Shown in pieces: positions 31,651 through 40,742 of a stretch of 64,000 nt of DNA. Within the stretch, counting starts at the first letter, position 1, and each line of letters starts with the position of its first letter. Below the pieces are notes generated by a model that was not told the origin of the DNA, ran no database searches, and saw nothing but the letters and a program-made list of their open reading frames with translations. This stretch comes from Salinibacillus kushneri (lineage in GTDB: Bacteria > Bacillota > Bacilli > Bacillales > Alkalibacillaceae). The position numbers and the translations under genes were made by a program. The stretch lies in the NCBI RefSeq assembly GCF_900111405.1, contig NZ_FOHJ01000004.1, positions 282,939-346,938 of the forward strand. The letters run 5' to 3'.

Positions 31651-32412
31651 TTAAATTCCCCCATATCTCCTCTTACGATTTTGATACTCTATGAGGGATT
31701 TTTCAAATTCATTTTCATCAAAATCTGGCCATAATACATCCGTGAAGTAAAATTCAGCGTATGCAATTTGCCATAATAAAAAGTTACTGATGCGAACTTC
31801 GCCACTGGTTCGTATTAATAAGTCTGGATCATTATAATCTTTTGTATACAATCTATCGGAAATTACTTCTTCATTTATCTCATCCACTGTCAAGCGGTGT
31901 TTGTTCACATCATTAACAATTTGTGTAACAGCTCCCACAATTTCATTTCTGCTTCCATAATTTAAGGCAAAATTTAAAATAAGTCCATCATTATGTGCAG
32001 TTTTATCAATGGAAGTCTGAACGGCTTGTTGGGTATGTGCAGGTAATTCACTAAAGTCACCTATGGTTCTTACTTGAACATTATTATCTATCAATTCCTG
32101 TAAATATGTATCTAAGAATTCATTTGGTAATTTCATAATAAAATCAATTTCTGATTTAGGCCGTTTCCAGTTTTCTGTCGAGAAAGCATATAGTGTAAGA
32201 ACATTTAGGTTCAGTTCAACTGCTTTTTTGACAACTTTTTTAATCGTTTTCATTCCTTCTTTATGGCCCGCGGCCCTAGGACGACCTCTTTTTTTCGCCC
32301 ATCTCCCATTACCATCCATAATAATTGCGACGTGTCCTGGCAGATTTTCTTTTGATTGTATTTTACTATGTTTGGTATTCTTACGTTTTAAAAAAGGAAT
32401 CCGTATTGCCAT
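31651..32412 (-). CDS. uppS: Undecaprenyl pyrophosphate synthase
   Basis: 253 aa cis-prenyltransferase that builds the C55 lipid carrier for peptidoglycan. The catalytic P-loop IIMDGNGRWAK has Asp33 followed by GNGR (34-37). LTLYAFSTENWKRP and the C-terminal DLLIRTSGEVRISNFLLWQ are all present. ATG with GGAGG. A hairpin lies upstream of the gene. Confidence 0.97.
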   Translation of the reverse strand: MAIRIPFLKRKNTKHSKIQSKENLPGHVAIIMDGNGRWAKKRGRPRAAGHKEGMKTIKKVVKKAVELNLNVLTLYAFSTENWKRPKSEIDFIMKLPNEFLDTYLQELIDNNVQVRTIGDFSELPAHTQQAVQTSIDKTAHNDGLILNFALNYGSRNEIVGAVTQIVNDVNKHRLTVDEINEEVISDRLYTKDYNDPDLLIRTSGEVRISNFLLWQIAYAEFYFTDVLWPDFDENEFEKSLIEYQNRKRRYGGI

Positions 32413-32470
32413 ACATTAAATCCTCCAGTCAGGATTTATCTATCCATTTAATAAAAATAACATTCACATA

Positions 32471-32522
32471 TGTATGAATATGAAAGGGAGATTATCCTCC
32501 TCCCTCACGAATATTTCATACA
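32471..32522 (-). promoter_or_regulatory. Hairpin in uppS upstream region
   Basis: Outer arms TGTATGAA/TTCATACA and an inner stem GGGAG/CTCCC form a two-part hairpin about 60 bases upstream of uppS, just after the frr terminator. The outer arms have no T-run, so it reads as a leader structure or binding site. No known riboswitch pattern was recognised. Confidence 0.35.
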
Positions 32523-32525
32523 TGC

Positions 32526-32555
32526 GAAAAATCCCCCAAAATGAGGGAGATTTTT
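32526..32555 (-). terminator. Terminator of frr
   Basis: Stem AAAATC(T)CCC with GGGGGATTTT, a 7-base loop and a T-run on the minus strand, about 65 bases after the frr stop. Confidence 0.75.
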
Positions 32556-32619
32556 ATATCCTTATCCAATTTTTATGAAGGTAACAAGGATATCATATCA
32601 TCTAAAAGGAAAATTCTCA

Positions 32620-33177
32620 TTAAACCTCTAGGATTCCGTCTTCCTTCGCTTTTGTTAAGTCATCAATCTTATTTATATATTTATCTGTTTCTTTTTGAAC
32701 ATCATCCTGAAATCCATGCAATTCATCTTCCGTTAAATCTCCATCTTTTTCAAGCTTCTTTAACTGATCGTTACTGTCTCTGCGAATATTACGTATCTGT
32801 ACCCTTGCTTCCTCAGCATATTTACGTACAATTTTCACTAATTCTTTTCGTCGTTCTTCTGTCAATGCAGGGATATTAATACGAATAAGATTTCCATCAT
32901 TATTTGGTGTTAATCCTAAATCTGCCTTTTGAATCGCTTTTTCCATATTGCCCAATGCACTTTTATCAAATGGTGTAATGACAAGTAACCGGGCCTCAGG
33001 AGCAGAAATATTAGCTAGCTGGTTAAGTGGGGTCATAGCACCATAGTATTCCACTAAAACACCATCTAATATCGATGGGTTTGCTCGACCTGTTCGTACC
33101 GTTGCTAATTGTTTAGAATATGCCTCAGTCGCCTTTTCCATTTTTTGTCGTGTTTCATTCATTACAGCTTGACTCAT
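32620..33177 (-). CDS. frr: Ribosome recycling factor
   Basis: 185 aa, standard length. Splits post-termination ribosomes with EF-G. Conserved [21 protein letters not shown] and the C-terminal long-helix segment [15 protein letters not shown]. The ATG overlaps the pyrH stop (ATGA), indicating translational coupling. Confidence 0.98.
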   Translation of the reverse strand: MSQAVMNETRQKMEKATEAYSKQLATVRTGRANPSILDGVLVEYYGAMTPLNQLANISAPEARLLVITPFDKSALGNMEKAIQKADLGLTPNNDGNLIRINIPALTEERRKELVKIVRKYAEEARVQIRNIRRDSNDQLKKLEKDGDLTEDELHGFQDDVQKETDKYINKIDDLTKAKEDGILEV

Positions 33178-33902
33178 TTTTCTTTCCCCCTCACAATGGT
33201 TCCGATATTTTCTCCTTGGACAACACGTTTAATATTTCCTTCCTCGGTAATGGAAAATACAATAAGCGGTATGTTGTTGTCCATACAGAGTGAAGATGCA
33301 GTTGAATCCATAACAGCTAATCCTTCATTTAAAATATCTAAATAGGATAATTCCGTGTATTTTCTCGCATCCTTATTCTTAACAGGGTCATCATTATAAA
33401 CACCGTCAACATTATTTTTAGCCATAAGGATAACGTTGGCTTCGATTTCGGCTGCCCGCAGTGCTGCAGTTGTATCTGTTGAAAAATACGGATTACCTGT
33501 TCCGCCTGCAAAAATAACTACTCGTTTTTTCTCTAAATGGCGCATGGCCTTTCTTCTAATATAAGGCTCAGCAACTTGTCTCATTTCAATAGATGTCTGA
33601 ACCCTTGTTGGAATGCCGATATTCTCAAGACTGTCCTGTAAAGCAAGAGAATTCATAACCGTAGCAAGCATTCCCATGTAATCAGCCGTAGCCCTGTCCA
33701 TCCCCATTTCACTACCAACTTTTCCGCGCCATATATTGCCGCCACCTACAACAACGGCCACTTCTACTCCTAATTCTGACACTTCTTTTACTTGTTGTGC
33801 AATGGACTTAACAATTGCAGGATCAAGTCCATAACCTGCAGTCCCACTGAGAGCTTCCCCACTTAATTTTAACACAATGCGTTTGTATCGGATTGATGTC
33901 AT
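33174..33902 (-). CDS. pyrH: Uridylate kinase
   Basis: 242 aa from the ATG at 33902 ([18 protein letters not shown]), which has GGAGG five bases upstream; the earlier ATG overlaps that site. Phosphorylates UMP to UDP; hexameric amino-acid-kinase fold. Motifs [18 protein letters not shown], and TTDTAALRA-type [15 protein letters not shown]. Classic rpsB-tsf-pyrH-frr order. Confidence 0.97.
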   Translation of the reverse strand: MTSIRYKRIVLKLSGEALSGTAGYGLDPAIVKSIAQQVKEVSELGVEVAVVVGGGNIWRGKVGSEMGMDRATADYMGMLATVMNSLALQDSLENIGIPTRVQTSIEMRQVAEPYIRRKAMRHLEKKRVVIFAGGTGNPYFSTDTTAALRAAEIEANVILMAKNNVDGVYNDDPVKNKDARKYTELSYLDILNEGLAVMDSTASSLCMDNNIPLIVFSITEEGNIKRVVQGENIGTIVRGKEK

Positions 33903-34041
33903 AGTAACCTCCATCTATTATCAATTTTTCACATTCTATAAAGAATAATCCTTATAGCAAAGCGAAAAAGTGATAAATGTAAGATTTGGTTTCAATTTTG
34001 ATGTGTTCTAAAAAGATTTCAATATGTATTCTGTTTTTTTG

Positions 34042-34073
34042 AAAATAGGGAACACGATGTGTCCCCTATTTTT
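34042..34073 (-). terminator. Terminator downstream of tsf
   Basis: Stem AAAATAGGG(G/A)ACAC/GTGTCCCCTATTTT around ATC with one mismatch. The T-run is better on the plus strand, moderate on the minus strand. Confidence 0.6.
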
Positions 34074-34094
34074 AATTTCAACTCGTTTGTGGTG

Positions 34095-34979
34095 TTATTT
34101 TTTCACTTGACCCATAACTTCGTCAGCAAAGTTTTCTTCACGTTTTTCCATTCCTTCGCCAACTTCATAACGTACAAAGTTTTTAACAGTTGCATTGTTG
34201 GACTCAACATATTTTTTAACGGTTTGATCAGGATCTTTAACAAATTCCTGTTCTAACAAGCAAATACCCTGGAAGAACTTACCAAGTCGTCCTTCAACCA
34301 TTTTTTCAACAATATGTTCTGGCTTTCCTTCGTTTAGAGATTGTTGCTTAAGTACTTCGCGCTCGCTGTCAACCTCTTCTTTAGGTACATCCTCACGGGA
34401 TAGATACTTCGGATTTACAGCAGCAACATGCATGGCAACATCTTTTGCTACCGATTCATCCGTTGTACCTTCTAGTACTGTTAATACACCAATGCGTCCA
34501 CCCATATGAAGGTAAGCCCCAAACGCATCATTGTCAGTTTTTTCTGCTACGGTAAAACGACGTAGAGAAATTTTTTCACCAATCTTGGCAATAGCATCCG
34601 TGATGTAAGCTTCTAAAGTATCACCTTCACCATGCAATTTTTGCTGAAGAGCTTCCTCAACAGTTGCAGGCTTTTGTTTAACAAGATGTTTACCAAGTTC
34701 AGCTAATAGATTTTTGAACTGATCATTTTTTGCAACAAAGTCTGTTTCAGCATTCACTTCAAAAATAGCAGCCGTATTTCCATCTACCTCAATATATGTA
34801 GAACCTTCTGCAGCAATACGATCAGCTTTTTTCGCCGCTTTTGCGATTCCTTTCTCACGAAGAAAATCAACAGCTTTATCCATGTCACCGTCTGTTTCAG
34901 TCAATGCTTTTTTGCAGTCCATCATACCTGCACCTGTTTTTTCACGTAACTCTTTGACCATTTTTGCCGTTACAGCCAT
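34095..34979 (-). CDS. tsf: Elongation factor Ts
   Basis: 294 aa. Nucleotide exchange factor for EF-Tu. N-terminal UBA-like helix with [18 protein letters not shown] and the TDFVAKND core motif. ATG with GGAGG. Follows rpsB after a hairpin that may make its level partly independent. Confidence 0.98.
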   Translation of the reverse strand: MAVTAKMVKELREKTGAGMMDCKKALTETDGDMDKAVDFLREKGIAKAAKKADRIAAEGSTYIEVDGNTAAIFEVNAETDFVAKNDQFKNLLAELGKHLVKQKPATVEEALQQKLHGEGDTLEAYITDAIAKIGEKISLRRFTVAEKTDNDAFGAYLHMGGRIGVLTVLEGTTDESVAKDVAMHVAAVNPKYLSREDVPKEEVDSEREVLKQQSLNEGKPEHIVEKMVEGRLGKFFQGICLLEQEFVKDPDQTVKKYVESNNATVKNFVRYEVGEGMEKREENFADEVMGQVKK

Positions 34980-35063
34980 GAAATTTCCTCCTTAACATTT
35001 TCATTAATAAAATGGTTTTTATTATTATTTAAGATTAACATTGTACATATCCATCATCTTTGT

Positions 35064-35104
35064 GTAAAAAAGGTGATAAAAGGCTTTTCCCTCTTATCAC
35101 CTTC
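35064..35104 (-). terminator. Intercistronic terminator between rpsB and tsf
   Basis: Stem AAGGTGATAA/TTATCACCTT with a 13-base loop, then T6 on the minus strand. It directly follows the rpsB stop, so it likely sets the rpsB:tsf ratio by partial termination. Confidence 0.75.
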
Positions 35105-35114
35105 AAAACCTTTC

Positions 35115-35846
35115 TTACTCTTCTACTGGTTGAGCTTCTTCTTCAGGTACTTCTTCGCTTGTTTCACCTTGTCTAGCTTCAAGAATTGCATCAGCCATTT
35201 TACCGGTAAGAAGTTTCACAGCACGAATTGCATCGTCGTTAGCAGGGATTACATAATCCACTTCATCCGGATCGCAATTCGTATCAACCATTGCTACGAT
35301 TGGAATATTCAGCTTATGTGCTTCTGCAATTGCAATACGCTCTTTACGAGGGTCAATAACAAATAGCACATCAGGAATTCCTTCCATATCTTTAATACCA
35401 CCAAGGAATTTCTCAAGGCGTTCTTTTTCTTTATTAATCATAACAACTTCTTTTTTAGGAAGTACATCAAATGTTCCATCCTCTTCCATACGCTCGATAT
35501 CTTTTAGGCGTTGGATACGTTTGCGGATGGTTTCAAAGTTCGTAAGAGTACCACCTAACCAGCGTTGGTTTACATAGAACATTCCAGAACGTTCTGCTTC
35601 ATCACGGACAGTATCCTGTGCTTGCTTCTTAGTACCTACAAAAAGTACAGTACCGCCATCAGCAGCAACATTCTTAACATATTCATATGCTTCTTCAACC
35701 TTCTTTACGGTTTTTTGAAGGTCAATAATGTAAATGCCGTTTCTTTCTGTGAAGATATACCTCTTCATCTTTGGATTCCAACGGCGTGTCTGGTGTCCGA
35801 AGTGTACACCAGCTTCTAAAAGTTGTTTCATTGAAATAACTGACAT
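35115..35846 (-). CDS. rpsB: 30S ribosomal protein S2
   Basis: 243 aa. Typical start [20 protein letters not shown] and [18 protein letters not shown]; acidic C-terminal tail. Binds late at the 30S head-body junction. ATG with AGGAGG. Driven by a clear promoter 120-150 bases upstream and a structured leader. Confidence 0.98.
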   Translation of the reverse strand: MSVISMKQLLEAGVHFGHQTRRWNPKMKRYIFTERNGIYIIDLQKTVKKVEEAYEYVKNVAADGGTVLFVGTKKQAQDTVRDEAERSGMFYVNQRWLGGTLTNFETIRKRIQRLKDIERMEEDGTFDVLPKKEVVMINKEKERLEKFLGGIKDMEGIPDVLFVIDPRKERIAIAEAHKLNIPIVAMVDTNCDPDEVDYVIPANDDAIRAVKLLTGKMADAILEARQGETSEEVPEEEAQPVEE

Positions 35847-35881
35847 TCTATTTTCCTCCTATATATTGGTTTTTGGCCTCC

Positions 35882-35943
35882 GTTTGTCTCATCTTTATAT
35901 AGGGACTTTCATGAAGAAAGCACCACCTATAAAATCGACAAAC
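35882..35943 (-). promoter_or_regulatory. Structured 5' leader of rpsB
   Basis: Within the ~110-base leader, GTTTGTC and GACAAAC (35937-35943 and 35882-35888) close a domain holding nested TATAGG/CCTATA and CTTTC/GAAAG stems. Placement just before rpsB suggests S2 autoregulation, by analogy with other ribosomal protein leaders; this is inference. Confidence 0.5.
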
Positions 35944-35964
35944 GTGTGTTTTACACCAAAAGTA

Positions 35965-35993
35965 AATATATCATATGGGTGGTATTCATTCAA
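35965..35993 (-). promoter_or_regulatory. Sigma-A promoter of rpsB-tsf
   Basis: On the minus strand TTGAAT (35988-35993), 17 bases, TATATT (35965-35970). It directly follows the last fla/che gene (swrB stop at 36002), so the translation operon does not depend on read-through. Confidence 0.75.
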
Positions 35994-36001
35994 GCAGAAA
36001 T

Positions 36002-36523
36002 TTATGAATGTGATTGAAATTTAATAAATAATTCAATTTCTGTTTTCCCTTTGTTAAGCTTCTTTGCAATTTCTTCTATTGACAAACCTTCCTGATATAG
36101 CTGCAGAGCTTTTGAATGATCCGATAATCCATCAACCTCATCCGCTACCATGATGGTTTCAGGCTGATATTCCTTTGACTTTTCATCCGTCTCCTTAGCC
36201 TCTTTGACTGTTTGTGAAATCGCTTCTTCCTCCTGAGATGAATGGTTATCCTGATCCTGAAATACCAATGGCTGTGCTGTTGAAGTTGATTGAACGGGTT
36301 TTTCCTTCACATTTTTACCATTTTCATTAATGATATTCAATAACCTTTCGTTTTCCTCTTTCATCTCATTAATATAGGATGATAGCATCGCTTCTATTTC
36401 TTCTTTTTCTTGTAAATTTATAGATGCATTAGAATTTTGAGAGAAACGTCGATAAAGAAAAATAATAAACATAAAAATAATAGCGTGTAACATTAAGCTG
36501 AAAATAACTAAAAACTCTATCAT
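36002..36523 (-). CDS. swrB: SwrB-like membrane protein (YlxL)
   Basis: Last gene of the fla/che operon. One N-terminal membrane segment (FLVIFSLMLHAIIFMFIIFLY) is followed by a charged, probably coiled region and a C-terminal helix-turn-helix-like motif (ALQLYQEGLSIEEIAKKL). This layout and position match B. subtilis SwrB, which promotes basal body maturation and export-gate activation. Sequence similarity is low outside the C-terminus. ATG at 36523 has AGGA nine bases upstream; an ATG at 36532 is also possible but abuts the site. Confidence 0.78.
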   Translation of the reverse strand: MIEFLVIFSLMLHAIIFMFIIFLYRRFSQNSNASINLQEKEEIEAMLSSYINEMKEENERLLNIINENGKNVKEKPVQSTSTAQPLVFQDQDNHSSQEEEAISQTVKEAKETDEKSKEYQPETIMVADEVDGLSDHSKALQLYQEGLSIEEIAKKLNKGKTEIELFIKFQSHS

Positions 36524-36534
36524 AGCTTCCATTC

Positions 36535-36846
36535 CTATCCATTAATATCAAATCGATTTCCTAAAAAAGGATGCTTTTGTTGCTGTCTATTCAAACGCTT
36601 TACCATCTCTTGATTGTTCATTAGGATTTTAGCTGATTCGGCACTGGAATCACCATTTTGCAATCGATATTGTTCCTTTTGTCTTAACTCATTTACCTTT
36701 TTTCTCCGTTGTTCTTCTTCATGTAGTTTGACCTGGGCCAAATAATGCTGACTATTAGCTGATCGTTGGTCCAGTTGATTCTGTATCTGGCCTGCATCTT
36801 GTGTTCTGGGTAACGCAATCTGCATTTCAACCGCTTTCCAGCTCAT
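36535..36846 (-). CDS. Uncharacterised 103-aa fla/che operon protein
   Basis: I do not recognise a named family. A 103-aa protein, very rich in Gln, Asn, Arg and Glu, starts MSWKAVEMQIALPRTQDAGQ and continues with a predicted coiled-coil middle (about 35-65). No membrane segment, no cysteine. It sits between the fapA-like gene and swrB with short spacing, so it is co-transcribed with the flagellar genes. B. subtilis has no gene at this place. A soluble adaptor of the flagellar or FapA system is a guess. Confidence 0.75.
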   Translation of the reverse strand: MSWKAVEMQIALPRTQDAGQIQNQLDQRSANSQHYLAQVKLHEEEQRRKKVNELRQKEQYRLQNGDSSAESAKILMNNQEMVKRLNRQQQKHPFLGNRFDING

Positions 36847-36868
36847 GAAGAGTCAACCCCCACTTTAC

Positions 36869-38254
36869 CTATTTAAATGGTAACACTTCAATCTCGTAAT
36901 CGTTTAACTTCACATGTACATTTTGATGCTGATGTAAAAAGCCTTTCTGATATTTGCCAAAATTAACTTTGGTGTTCGGATATAGTATATCACGAACATA
37001 AAGAGCAGGCTGCACAAAATCAACATTTTTTTCCGTTTTATCCTGATAGGCTTCCTGTACTTCTTTATATTCTGCAGCAAGTAAACGTAATGAATTTTGT
37101 TGTTTTAATCGGGTTGTCTTTTCTTTTGGTGTGAGAGTACCCTTTACAGATTCAATTTTTTTAATTTTCTCGCCTAATTGTTTCAACTTATTAATGGAAT
37201 CGTATAGCTCTTTTAATCTTTCTTCCAAATGGCTTATACCTTCCAAGGACTTCTTGTCTTCTCCCAGATAAACACTGGTTTCTGCATTCAAACGGTTACC
37301 TAAATCTTTAACATATATTTGCTGTCCAGCTGATATATGTCCTCCAATGAGACTTCCTTTCTGACAAAAAACTTTCTCCCTTGCTATACATTCACTTAGC
37401 ATAATCGATTCTTCTACAAATATATCTCTGCCAGCTTCTATCTTACCTTGGTTTACATACTTTGCATGAACATCCAATCCCGAATGAATCATTCCTTTAT
37501 ACATAGCAGAAATCCCTTTTTGTATGAAGATAGAGCCTCCTGCATCTAAATGGGCACCTTCCACTAATCCAAAAATATGAATATCCCCTTTTGCTTTAAC
37601 AGTAAAACCGGTTGGGACATCTCCGCGTATAATAACTGAACCATTAAAGTCTACATTACCTGAACGCATATCAACACTATGATCAACTTCATAAGTCGGT
37701 AAGACGTGGATTTTATTCCCGGACTGTGAAACTTGTCCATCCATTGTAGCGATGATTGTATCATCTGTTTTCCATTTGGTATTCTGACCCGGATTGATTC
37801 GGGCTTCCTGTACAGGCTCAGGTTTGATTTCTTCTCCTAACACATTCATACCAGACTTGCCTTCTTCTTTCGGGATGACCTTAAGAATAGAATCTCCACT
37901 TGAAACAGTGGGTATCTTTATCACCTCACGAAAATCTAATTCTTCCTTTTCCTTAATAGTAAGATCAGATTGTAAGTTTACCATGAATTCAAGCTTTCCA
38001 TCTCGTCCTTGTTCAGCTGGAAGACCTCGGGCAATTAAACATGGAAAATTCACAGAATAAGGGCTATCTACTATTTGATTCAGGTTCTCATCAATTCGTC
38101 CATAATAAATTTTACTTTCTTCAAGAAGCTGTATAACTTCTGTTTTAGTCGTTTCCATTTTTTCTATGTCTGATTTAATTTCTACGAAAGCTTCCATTTT
38201 ATCATCTGTAACTGTAATCCCAAACAAATCCTTAACTGACTGTGTTTGTACCAT
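36869..38254 (-). CDS. FapA-family (DUF342) protein
   Basis: 461 aa. ATG at 38254 (MVQTQSVKDLFGITVTDDKM) with AAGGA four to five bases upstream; the longer reading would start at a TTG inside a G10 tract. The middle (about 170-340) is a beta-helix of short repeats typical of DUF342/FapA (VIIRGDVPTGFTVKAKGDIH, then IFIQKGISAMYKG and similar). A coiled coil covers about 340-410. FapA proteins are polymerising, mostly cytoplasmic proteins of unclear role, often near motility genes. It follows sigD; B. subtilis lacks it at this place. Confidence 0.85.
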   Translation of the reverse strand: MVQTQSVKDLFGITVTDDKMEAFVEIKSDIEKMETTKTEVIQLLEESKIYYGRIDENLNQIVDSPYSVNFPCLIARGLPAEQGRDGKLEFMVNLQSDLTIKEKEELDFREVIKIPTVSSGDSILKVIPKEEGKSGMNVLGEEIKPEPVQEARINPGQNTKWKTDDTIIATMDGQVSQSGNKIHVLPTYEVDHSVDMRSGNVDFNGSVIIRGDVPTGFTVKAKGDIHIFGLVEGAHLDAGGSIFIQKGISAMYKGMIHSGLDVHAKYVNQGKIEAGRDIFVEESIMLSECIAREKVFCQKGSLIGGHISAGQQIYVKDLGNRLNAETSVYLGEDKKSLEGISHLEERLKELYDSINKLKQLGEKIKKIESVKGTLTPKEKTTRLKQQNSLRLLAAEYKEVQEAYQDKTEKNVDFVQPALYVRDILYPNTKVNFGKYQKGFLHQHQNVHVKLNDYEIEVLPFK

Positions 38255-38263
38255 ATTGTCCTT

Positions 38264-38273
38264 CCCCCCCCCC
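38264..38273 (-). repeat. G10 homopolymer tract in the fapA-like leader
   Basis: Ten consecutive C on the plus strand (G on the minus strand) a few bases upstream of the AAGGA of the fapA-like gene. Slippage here would change leader length, not frame, but it is also a classic sequencing-error site. Confidence 0.8.
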
Positions 38274-38312
38274 AATACTTGGACTAAATACGGATAAAGA
38301 CATGTTAAGCCC

Positions 38313-39086
38313 TTATTCGATAGCTTGTGATAAAATTTTCCTTAGTTTAAAAATGGCCCGGCTATGAATTTGTGAAATCCTTGATGTTGAAAGTTCCAGC
38401 ACCTCTCCAATTTCTGTTAACGTTAATTCTTCCTGATAAAAAAGACTAACAACCATTTGTTCTTTTTCATTTAAATGCTGAATGGCATCGGCTAACTCAC
38501 TTACCTTTTCCTGATCAATCATTTGATCTTCTGGTAATGACACCTTTTCATCAGGAATCATATAGCCAATACCTTCTGAGGATTGATTGTCTTCATCATT
38601 CGATTTTTCTTCCAATGATAAAGTATTTGCATACAGGGAATCTTTCAAGGTGCTTAACACTTCCTGACTTGAAATGCCCATCCTGTCTGCAATTTCCTCT
38701 GGCTGCGGTTCCCTGCCTAAGACTTGTTCTAAATCTTCAGCAACAACCTCCATTTTTTTCGCTTTATCACGAACGGTACGTGGCAGCCAATCCTCTCTTC
38801 TTAATCCATCCATTATTGATCCTCTAATTCGAAAGGAGGCGTACGTATCAAATTTCAAGTCACGATTGTAATCAAACTTTTCTATTGCATCTACTAATCC
38901 TAACAGCCCTAAACTCTTAACTTCCTGACGACTAACATTTTTAGGTAAATGAGCCGCTATCCTTTTGACATGATAATCGACTAAAGGCATGTATAGGGCA
39001 ACAAGTTCGTTCCCCGCATCCTCATCTTTATGCTGTTGCCATTTATTCCATATTGACTCTAATTCGGGAGCTGCTTGCTGTTTCAT
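38313..39086 (-). CDS. sigD: Flagellar RNA polymerase sigma factor SigD
   Basis: 257 aa FliA-type sigma factor directing late flagellar, chemotaxis and autolysin genes. Region 2 begins YMPLVDYHVKRIAAHLP. FDYNRDLKFDTYASFRIRGS is region 2.3-2.4. Region 4 ends with ELTLTEIGEVLELSTSRISQ. Target of the anti-sigma factor FlgM (not in this window). ATG with AAGGAGG. Located between cheD and the fapA-like gene near the 3' end of the operon, as in B. subtilis, where this distal place limits its expression. Confidence 0.97.
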   Translation of the reverse strand: MKQQAAPELESIWNKWQQHKDEDAGNELVALYMPLVDYHVKRIAAHLPKNVSRQEVKSLGLLGLVDAIEKFDYNRDLKFDTYASFRIRGSIMDGLRREDWLPRTVRDKAKKMEVVAEDLEQVLGREPQPEEIADRMGISSQEVLSTLKDSLYANTLSLEEKSNDEDNQSSEGIGYMIPDEKVSLPEDQMIDQEKVSELADAIQHLNEKEQMVVSLFYQEELTLTEIGEVLELSTSRISQIHSRAIFKLRKILSQAIE

Positions 39087-39117
39087 CCCTTTACCTCCTT
39101 CAGACGCTAAACCCTTT

Positions 39118-39621
39118 TCAAATTTCCTTCATTCCTTCATTAACCGTTCGGATTGTTAATGTTCCAATAATGGAATGAAATTCAATCGTACGTCCGCTTG
39201 TCCCACCCACTTCCTCACTTACAATGGGAATGCGGTGCTTCGATAATTCTTTCTTTACAGCTTCTACATTGCGAGGACCTATTCGCATCATGTCCTGACC
39301 AGCCGATAGCTGAAACATTTGGGCTCCTCCTGCTATTTTTGCTTTTAAAGCATGACGTTGTGCGCCATTTTTTATTAACAACGATATAGCTTCCTGTATT
39401 CCTGTGTCTGCATATTTAGCCCTTTTTAATTCTTTTCCTCTAAAAACCGTTGAATCAGGTAACATGATGTGCACTAATGAAGCTAATTGAGCGCGAAGAT
39501 CATAGATTACAACTCCCACACAGGAACCTAATCCGGATGTGCGAATTTTTTGCCGGCCTTTAGCAATACCGATATCTGCAATACCTACTTTCACCATTTC
39601 CAATTCGGCACTCATCTTCAT
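39118..39621 (-). CDS. cheD: Chemoreceptor glutamine deamidase CheD
   Basis: 167 aa. Deamidates receptor glutamines and stimulates CheC. Catalytic cysteine Cys34 in SGLGSCVGVV and His51 in LVHIMLPDS are intact. Overlaps cheC by 4 bases (ATGA). Together with CheC it forms the adaptation branch that in B. subtilis responds to CheY-P. Confidence 0.95.
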   Translation of the reverse strand: MKMSAELEMVKVGIADIGIAKGRQKIRTSGLGSCVGVVIYDLRAQLASLVHIMLPDSTVFRGKELKRAKYADTGIQEAISLLIKNGAQRHALKAKIAGGAQMFQLSAGQDMMRIGPRNVEAVKKELSKHRIPIVSEEVGGTSGRTIEFHSIIGTLTIRTVNEGMKEI

Positions 39622-40256
39622 CGTGGAACTCCTAAAGCCTTAAAAATACGGTCAAAGGAGTGAGGATCCGGCAGCAGGAAAAAGTGACCCTTCATACGAT
39701 TGTAAAGATTTTCTTCATCCGATAATAACGTGTCAATAAAAATCGCCTGATCAGCAACCTCCGAGAGTTCCACCAGACCCACAGATAAAATCGCCCCCAC
39801 CATATCAAACGCAGCTGAAGGAACAGAAGGCTGTATATTTAAACTTGTTAAATCAGACATTGCACTTAAATATGAACCACATAAAATGTTACCTAATTCC
39901 ATATATGCGGAAACCGCAAGATTAGAATACGGTGGATTCTGAAAGTGAAAATCCTCATTACCTGTCATTTCACGTATCAACAAACTCGCCTCATGAGGAG
40001 GTAAAACGAAAAACATACTGCCAGAAATATCACCTTTAATTTTCACAAAAATAGATGCGATTTCTGTTTCAGGGCCTCCTACCATATCCATCATTTCGTC
40101 AAAGCTAACAATGTTTACTTTAGGAACTTTCATTTGTATTTTTCGATTTAATAATGCAGATAAAGAGGTCGTGGCATTTCCTGAACCAATATTTCCGACT
40201 TCTTTTAAAATATCTAATTGGATGGGAGATAACGAGAACGATTCACTCATCGCCAT
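39618..40256 (-). CDS. cheC: CheY-P phosphatase CheC
   Basis: 212 aa. Both phosphatase active sites are present: DILKEVGN (Glu19, Asn22) and SAYMELGN (Glu120, Asn123). This is the B. subtilis two-site CheC type. ATG has AAGGG upstream, 2 bases after the cheW stop. With CheD it tunes receptor adaptation. Confidence 0.94.
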   Translation of the reverse strand: MAMSESFSLSPIQLDILKEVGNIGSGNATTSLSALLNRKIQMKVPKVNIVSFDEMMDMVGGPETEIASIFVKIKGDISGSMFFVLPPHEASLLIREMTGNEDFHFQNPPYSNLAVSAYMELGNILCGSYLSAMSDLTSLNIQPSVPSAAFDMVGAILSVGLVELSEVADQAIFIDTLLSDEENLYNRMKGHFFLLPDPHSFDRIFKALGVPR

Positions 40257-40258
40257 GA

Positions 40259-40726
40259 CTACCCTTCTACTTTCGAAATATCATTTAATTCTTCTCTTGA
40301 AAGAACCTTTTCAATGTTTAAGAGGATTAACAGACGACTTTCCAAATTCGCAACCCCTCGAATATAATCAACATCAACTGAACCAATTACTTCCGGCGGA
40401 GGCTCTATAGCTTCAGATGAAACATCAATAACATCATTGGCACTATCCACAATCATTCCAACTACTTTATCATCCATAGATACAATAATAATTCTTGTCC
40501 GGTCATCATATTCAGCAGGTTCAATCTCAAATCGTTCCCGTAAATCAATAATAGGCGTGACAACCCCTCTTAAATTCATAACTCCCTTAACAAATTTCGG
40601 GGTGCCAGGCACTCTTGTCACTTGCATCATTCGTTCAATAGATCCTACCACATCTACTGGAACTCCATATTCTTCATTTTTTAGTTGAAAAACGATTACC
40701 TTTTCATCACGATTTTCATTTGACAT
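40259..40726 (-). CDS. cheW: Chemotaxis coupling protein CheW
   Basis: 155 aa SH3-like adaptor linking receptors to CheA. Start VIVFQLKNEEYGVPVDVVGS and NLRGVVTPIIDLRERF are typical. ATG with GGGGAG. Normally directly after cheA; here preceded by only about 120 bases after cheB, so its kinase partner is missing from this locus. Confidence 0.95.
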   Translation of the reverse strand: MSNENRDEKVIVFQLKNEEYGVPVDVVGSIERMMQVTRVPGTPKFVKGVMNLRGVVTPIIDLRERFEIEPAEYDDRTRIIIVSMDDKVVGMIVDSANDVIDVSSEAIEPPPEVIGSVDVDYIRGVANLESRLLILLNIEKVLSREELNDISKVEG

Positions 40727-40742
40727 TTTTAATTCTCCCCTT

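Noticed and set aside
36002..36532. swrB starting at ATG 36532
   Set aside because: The AGGA abuts this ATG; the ATG at 36523 has proper spacing, though the longer form cannot be excluded.
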